From: Chryseobacterium paridis | GTDB lineage: Bacteria > Bacteroidota > Bacteroidia > Flavobacteriales > Weeksellaceae | Length of the DNA stretch: 64,000 nucleotides | Direction of reading: 5' to 3' | NCBI RefSeq assembly: GCF_016595215.1 | Contig: NZ_JAENHK010000010.1 | Coordinates: forward strand, 833,136 to 897,135 | Shown: positions 60,769-64,000 of the stretch, piece by piece | Layout of the letters: every line of letters starts with the position of its first letter | Numbering within the stretch: the first letter of the stretch is position 1 | The notes under the pieces: generated by a model | The model's input: the letters and a program-made list of their open reading frames with translations, nothing else | What the model was told of the DNA's origin: nothing | The model's database searches: none | Position numbers and translations under genes: made by a program

Positions 60769-61269
60769 ATGCAATATACTACCCAATGGCTTACAGATAA
60801 AAGCCGTGTTCCTGAACTGGTTGATTTCTTTATCACCCACAAAACCGATTCCTATATCTCGCACAGTGAAATCATGTATGGCAGAGCCCTGGATTCTGAA
60901 CATTGGAACCCTGATCTCAGAGCGGTATTTACTGAACAGCTTATGTCTGATTATGACTACGACAATACTTCAAAATTAAACATCTTAATTGCAGAAAATG
61001 AAGATGGAAAGATTGTCGGAATGTTAGTTTTCAATGTTATTAATAGCCCTTTTAAAAAGTATGCTATTTTAGAAGATATGCTTTTAGATGAATCTGTTAG
61101 AGGGCAATCCCTTGGAAGCAAACTATTGAACGAGGTGATTCAGGAGTCCAAAAACTGGAACATTAGTTTTATTATGTTGGAGAGTGGAGTCAATAATCAT
61201 GGTGCTCATCATTTTTTTAATAAATACGGATTCCAAAAAGTATCCGAAACTTACATTTTAACATTATAA
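60769..61269 (+). CDS. GNAT-family N-acetyltransferase
   Basis: The 166-residue protein has LEDMLLDESVRGQSLGSKLLNEV, the acetyl-CoA loop, and NNHGAHHFFNKYGFQKVSETY at the C-terminus. Substrate unknown. The monooxygenase gene follows after 13 bases, so both are probably in one operon. Confidence 0.9.
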   Translation: MQYTTQWLTDKSRVPELVDFFITHKTDSYISHSEIMYGRALDSEHWNPDLRAVFTEQLMSDYDYDNTSKLNILIAENEDGKIVGMLVFNVINSPFKKYAILEDMLLDESVRGQSLGSKLLNEVIQESKNWNISFIMLESGVNNHGAHHFFNKYGFQKVSETYILTL

Positions 61270-61282
61270 AATATTGATTCTG

Positions 61283-62401
61283 ATGAATTCAATTTCAATC
61301 ATTGGTGCCGGAATTGGCGGCCTGACGCTCGGAAATATTCTTAAGCAGCATGAACTGGATTTCAAAATTTATGAATCTGCCTCGGAAATCAAGCCGGTGG
61401 GATCAGGAATTATGATGGCGATGAATGCAATGAAAGTCTTCGAGCATCTGAATTTGAAAGAAAAAATTGAAAACGCAGGAAACAAGATTCATGGAATCTC
61501 TATAACCGATAGCTCTTTGCACCTTATTTCAAGAACGAACAGCTTTGAATATGAGAAAAAATTTAATTTGTATAATGTAGCCATTCACAGAGCAGAATTA
61601 CAAAAAATACTTGCCGAAAGTGTTGGGTTTGAAAATATCCGGTTAAACCATAGTCTAGAAAAAATAGAAAAAAAGGACCATTATCTTTTACACTTTGAAA
61701 ATGGAGAAGATCTAGAAAGCAAAATCATTTTTGGGGCAGATGGAATAAAATCCAAAATCAGAAACCAGATTTTAAAAACAGGAACCATTCGGAACAATGG
61801 ACAAAAGTGCTGGCGTGGAATTGTTACTTATGATCTGCCCGAAAAATACCAGCATGAAGCTATGGAACTTTGGGGTAAAGGGAAAAGATTTGGTTTTGTC
61901 AAAATGTCGGCGACTAAGGTATATTGGTATGCAGTAATTCTTGATAAAAACTTTAAACAGGATCTTGATGTATATTCAGTTTTTAGAGACTTCACCCCTC
62001 TTGTTAAAGAAATTATCAAAGCTACAGATCCTAAGGATATTATTTTAAATGACATTACAGACCTTTTACCAATTCCAAAATGGTATTCCGACAATTTATG
62101 CCTACTCGGAGATTCAGCTCACGCAACAACCCCTAATATGGGTCAGGGAGCTTGCCAAGCTATAGAAGATGCTTACATTATCGGAAAGTTATTAGAAAAA
62201 AGTAAAGACTTTAATTCCATTTTTGAAGAATTCCAGAAGATTAGGAGAAAGAAAGTAGATTATATTGTTAGTACAAGTCATCAGGTAGGTAAGATATCTA
62301 TGTGGAAACACGCAACCGGGCTTCGAAATTTTTTAATGAAAATGGTCCCGGAAAATACCAATAAAAAGATGATAGAGAAGTTGATTCAATTGGAAATGTG
62401 A
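61283..62401 (+). CDS. FAD-dependent monooxygenase (aromatic hydroxylase/TetX-like fold)
   Basis: The 372-residue protein begins MNSISIIGAGIGGLTLGNIL (GxGxxG FAD site). It has FGADGIKSKIR (the DG motif) and LLGDSAHATTPNMGQGACQAIED (the GD motif), so it belongs to the class A flavoprotein monooxygenases. TetX-type antibiotic inactivation cannot be decided by eye. The upstream GNAT gene may form one pathway or resistance pair with it. The ATG at 61283 is used. Confidence 0.92.
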   Translation: MNSISIIGAGIGGLTLGNILKQHELDFKIYESASEIKPVGSGIMMAMNAMKVFEHLNLKEKIENAGNKIHGISITDSSLHLISRTNSFEYEKKFNLYNVAIHRAELQKILAESVGFENIRLNHSLEKIEKKDHYLLHFENGEDLESKIIFGADGIKSKIRNQILKTGTIRNNGQKCWRGIVTYDLPEKYQHEAMELWGKGKRFGFVKMSATKVYWYAVILDKNFKQDLDVYSVFRDFTPLVKEIIKATDPKDIILNDITDLLPIPKWYSDNLCLLGDSAHATTPNMGQGACQAIEDAYIIGKLLEKSKDFNSIFEEFQKIRRKKVDYIVSTSHQVGKISMWKHATGLRNFLMKMVPENTNKKMIEKLIQLEM

Positions 62402-62450
62402 TCAACTATTTCATGTTCATAAAATGAAGATCATAAAAATATTAAAAGCT

Positions 62451-62498
62451 GTATAGCCTTATTTAAACACTTAAAGTTAATTATAAATAAAGCTATAC
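62451..62498. terminator. 15-bp inverted repeat between converging genes
   Basis: GTATAGCCTTATTTA and TAAATAAAGCTATAC pair with one mismatch around an 18-base loop. There is no strong T-run, so the terminator call is moderate. Confidence 0.55.
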
Positions 62499-62528
62499 AA
62501 CTTATTACTTTAAAGATAAATACAGTAG

Positions 62529-63002
62529 TTATTTAATCTCTGATTTGACACTTCCGCAAGAAAGCATTTTACTTCCATAATAAGGATTTACAATTTGCTT
62601 TTCGTTGCTCAACCAGCTTCCATCAGCCATTGGGCAATATTGAACAAAAATTGGTTTTTCAGAAAGTTTAAATTGTTTTGTTAATGCAATCATATTATTT
62701 GACAAGCTAAGGAAAGCCTCTCTTTGAGCAACAATACTTTTCGTTTCAGAAATAGTAGCAGCACCTTTCTTAATAGCATTCAAATTTCCCTCAGAGATTA
62801 CTTTGGAATCAATTGTTGAAGTTGTTTTTAGGAATTCAGCGGCTGCTTTTGAAGTTTTATCCGCATCATCAGAAGTTAATGCTGTTTTAATGGCAACATA
62901 ATTCTCATATAACTTTGAAACCTGTGGATTCGCTTTAGTTTGTGCTGTTAAAGAGATTACTGAGAATATAGATAGAACTGCGGTAATGATATACTTTTTC
63001 AT
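62529..63002 (-). CDS. DUF3347-family periplasmic protein
   Basis: The 157-residue protein has a signal peptide (SVISLTAQ) and the DUF3347 features YENYVAIKTALTSDD and a C-terminal VQYCPMADGSWLSNEKQIVNP with a second Cys in MLSCG. DUF3347 occurs at the end of CusB-type metal efflux adaptors and as small metal-binding proteins. It is probably copper-linked; the HYC_CC_PP gene is beside it. Confidence 0.88.
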   Translation of the reverse strand: MKKYIITAVLSIFSVISLTAQTKANPQVSKLYENYVAIKTALTSDDADKTSKAAAEFLKTTSTIDSKVISEGNLNAIKKGAATISETKSIVAQREAFLSLSNNMIALTKQFKLSEKPIFVQYCPMADGSWLSNEKQIVNPYYGSKMLSCGSVKSEIK

Positions 63003-63111
63003 TGTTTTAAAATTTAGAATTAAATAAGTTTTAATTAAGAATAATTTGAAATCGCATTTTGCGACAACATGTATTGTTTATGTTAAAAAACATAAAGTGA
63101 AAAACTTAATT

Positions 63112-63489
63112 CTAAATTCTGAAGTTACAATGTGTAATAAAAATAGGTATAGATTTACTCTCAGGAGGAGCATTGATCTGAATCTGAGTAAATTTTGTAG
63201 TCGAAAAAGATCGGTCAATAAAAAAGAATTCGTGTGCTTTATATGCTACAATCTGCTTTAAAAAATCAATTTTTAAGAAATCTGATTTCTGTGAATCATC
63301 AACTTTTACAATTTTGATTTCTGTTTTGCAACAGTCTTTTTTAGTTTTAACGCCACATTTAGCACATACATCATCTGTTTTCTGACTTATAGAAACCAGT
63401 TCGTCCATACAATAGTGAATGCTAAAAACGGCTCCGGAAGAAAATCCGAAGTAGAAAATAGAAAACAATATGGCAAGAATCTTTTTCAT
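63112..63489 (-). CDS. HYC_CC_PP-family small protein
   Basis: The 125-residue protein has a signal peptide and the three motifs that give this family its name: HYCMDELVS, KKDCCKTE and NAPPESK. A further CAKC pair is present. The family is found with copper efflux and TonB receptors in Bacteroidota. It lies 109 bases upstream of the DUF3347 gene and in the same direction. A metal-chaperone role is inferred. Confidence 0.85.
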   Translation of the reverse strand: MKKILAILFSIFYFGFSSGAVFSIHYCMDELVSISQKTDDVCAKCGVKTKKDCCKTEIKIVKVDDSQKSDFLKIDFLKQIVAYKAHEFFFIDRSFSTTKFTQIQINAPPESKSIPIFITHCNFRI

Positions 63490-63576
63490 AATGCTAAAAC
63501 AAAGGTAAAAATATCTTTTGGACAGATGTTATAAAATTATGTAATGTTATTATAAAATTCAGAAAAGCGCTAAATA

Positions 63577-63609
63577 AAAAAACTTCTGAAATTTTCAGAA
63601 GTTTTTTAT
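63577..63609. terminator. Terminator of the TonB receptor at the window edge
   Basis: AACTTCTGAAA and TTTCAGAAGTT form a perfect 11-bp stem with A and T flanks. It lies between the receptor's stop and the HYC_CC_PP start. Confidence 0.88.
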
Positions 63610-63614
63610 TTTTT

Positions 63615-63682
63615 ATATCTCGCAGATTTTGCAGATCGTTTAACTTTCAATTTTCAACTCTCCACTTTCAACTTTTAATTTA
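63615..63682. repeat. CTCGCAGATTTTGCAGAT and heptad repeat words
   Basis: TCTCGCAGATTTTGCAGATCG (two words, as at 2200) is followed by TTTCAATTTTCAACTCTCC heptads, the complement of the GTTGAAA family. Confidence 0.65.
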
Positions 63683-63686
63683 AATC

Positions 63687-64000
63687 TTACCTAATCTTAA
63701 ACTCAAGTTTTACATTGAAAAATCGTCCTGTTAAACGAACTGGAACAGGATACATATAATTCGTATTCGCATCTGTAATCCATTGGTTTGCTACTGTATT
63801 TCTGATATTGAATGCGTTGAAAACCTGTACTCCTAAAATCAATTCTTCAAAGTTACCCCAGAATCCATATTTCTTCTTTTTATCTTTAGAGTCAATAAAT
63901 ACTTTGGATAACCCAAGGTCAACTCTCTTGTAGGAAGTTAGTGTTCTTTGATATTGATAAGCTGCAGTTACATCTGGTGCTCCATTTTGGTCTAATATGA
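63687..64000 (-). CDS. TonB-dependent receptor, C-terminal part (cut by window)
   Basis: The last 104 codons are in the window. They read YQYQRTLTSYKRVDLGLSKVF, then GNFEELILGVQVFNAFNIRN, and end RFFNVKLEFKIR, a barrel closing strand typical of TonB receptors. The gene continues to the right. Next to the DUF3347 and HYC_CC_PP genes, it may take up or bind a metal chelate. Confidence 0.88.
   Translation of the reverse strand, partial: ILDQNGAPDVTAAYQYQRTLTSYKRVDLGLSKVFIDSKDKKKKYGFWGNFEELILGVQVFNAFNIRNTVANQWITDANTNYMYPVPVRLTGRFFNVKLEFKIR

Overview
This is a low-GC chromosomal window from a Bacteroidota bacterium, most likely a Chryseobacterium or close relative (Weeksellaceae). Supporting signs are promoters of the TTTG-N20-TAnnTTTG type, a short 288-residue primary sigma factor, a secreted protease with a type IX secretion (T9SS) sorting domain, T6SS subtype iii genes (tssG, tssN, tssK), an IND/CIA-like subclass B1 metallo-beta-lactamase, SusC/FecA-like TonB receptors, and small peptides with a double-glycine type leader near MKNLKKLSREELKTISG. 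I saw no rRNA, tRNA, CRISPR array, integrase or insertion sequence.

Region by region: 1-2560 is mostly repeat DNA around one haem-motif lipoprotein gene. 2564-16896 is an assimilatory sulfur locus: an Rrf2 regulator, then cysH-cysD-cysN-cysE-cysK-cobA-cysJ-cysI, then a TonB receptor translationally coupled to a fusion of a precorrin-2 dehydrogenase with a TauE/SafE permease. The locus would carry sulfate through APS and sulfite to sulfide and cysteine and make the sirohaem for sulfite reductase. A seven-codon open frame with three Cys codons (MRMCMCC) lies ahead of the TonB receptor and looks like a cysteine-sensing leader. 17000-31600 is an accessory region: three leader peptides (two Cys-rich, one Gly-rich with a decayed neighbouring copy and a CPBP protease), a frameshifted phzF-like gene, DoxX, AraC, an NAD(P)-binding protein, a PsiD-like pyruvoyl decarboxylase, two TetR-hydrolase operons, cupin, GNAT, and a WYL regulator with RidA.

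31790-39700 holds a T9SS-exported subtilisin, a membrane-anchored tyrosine phosphatase, a VOC protein, an EamA permease, an AraC regulator and a DUF6265 protein. 39900-46050 has a solo SRA-HNH restriction endonuclease, a self-regulated ArsR-SRPBCC-YdeI-DoxX operon, GNAT and DUF4256 genes, and a glycoside-hydrolase-like protein, separated by heptad and palindromic repeats. 46280-54150 has small envelope proteins, a threonine-aldolase-like enzyme, a DtxR-type regulator facing a TonB receptor, an EamA/Lrp divergent pair and the metallo-beta-lactamase.

54200-57300 is the three-gene T6SSiii fragment. 57587-64000 has an S1/P1 nuclease, rpoD, small unknown proteins, GNAT plus an FAD monooxygenase, and a probable copper-linked group (DUF3347, HYC_CC_PP) next to the 3' end of a further TonB receptor cut by the window edge. 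All family assignments are from motif reading by eye; no database search was run.
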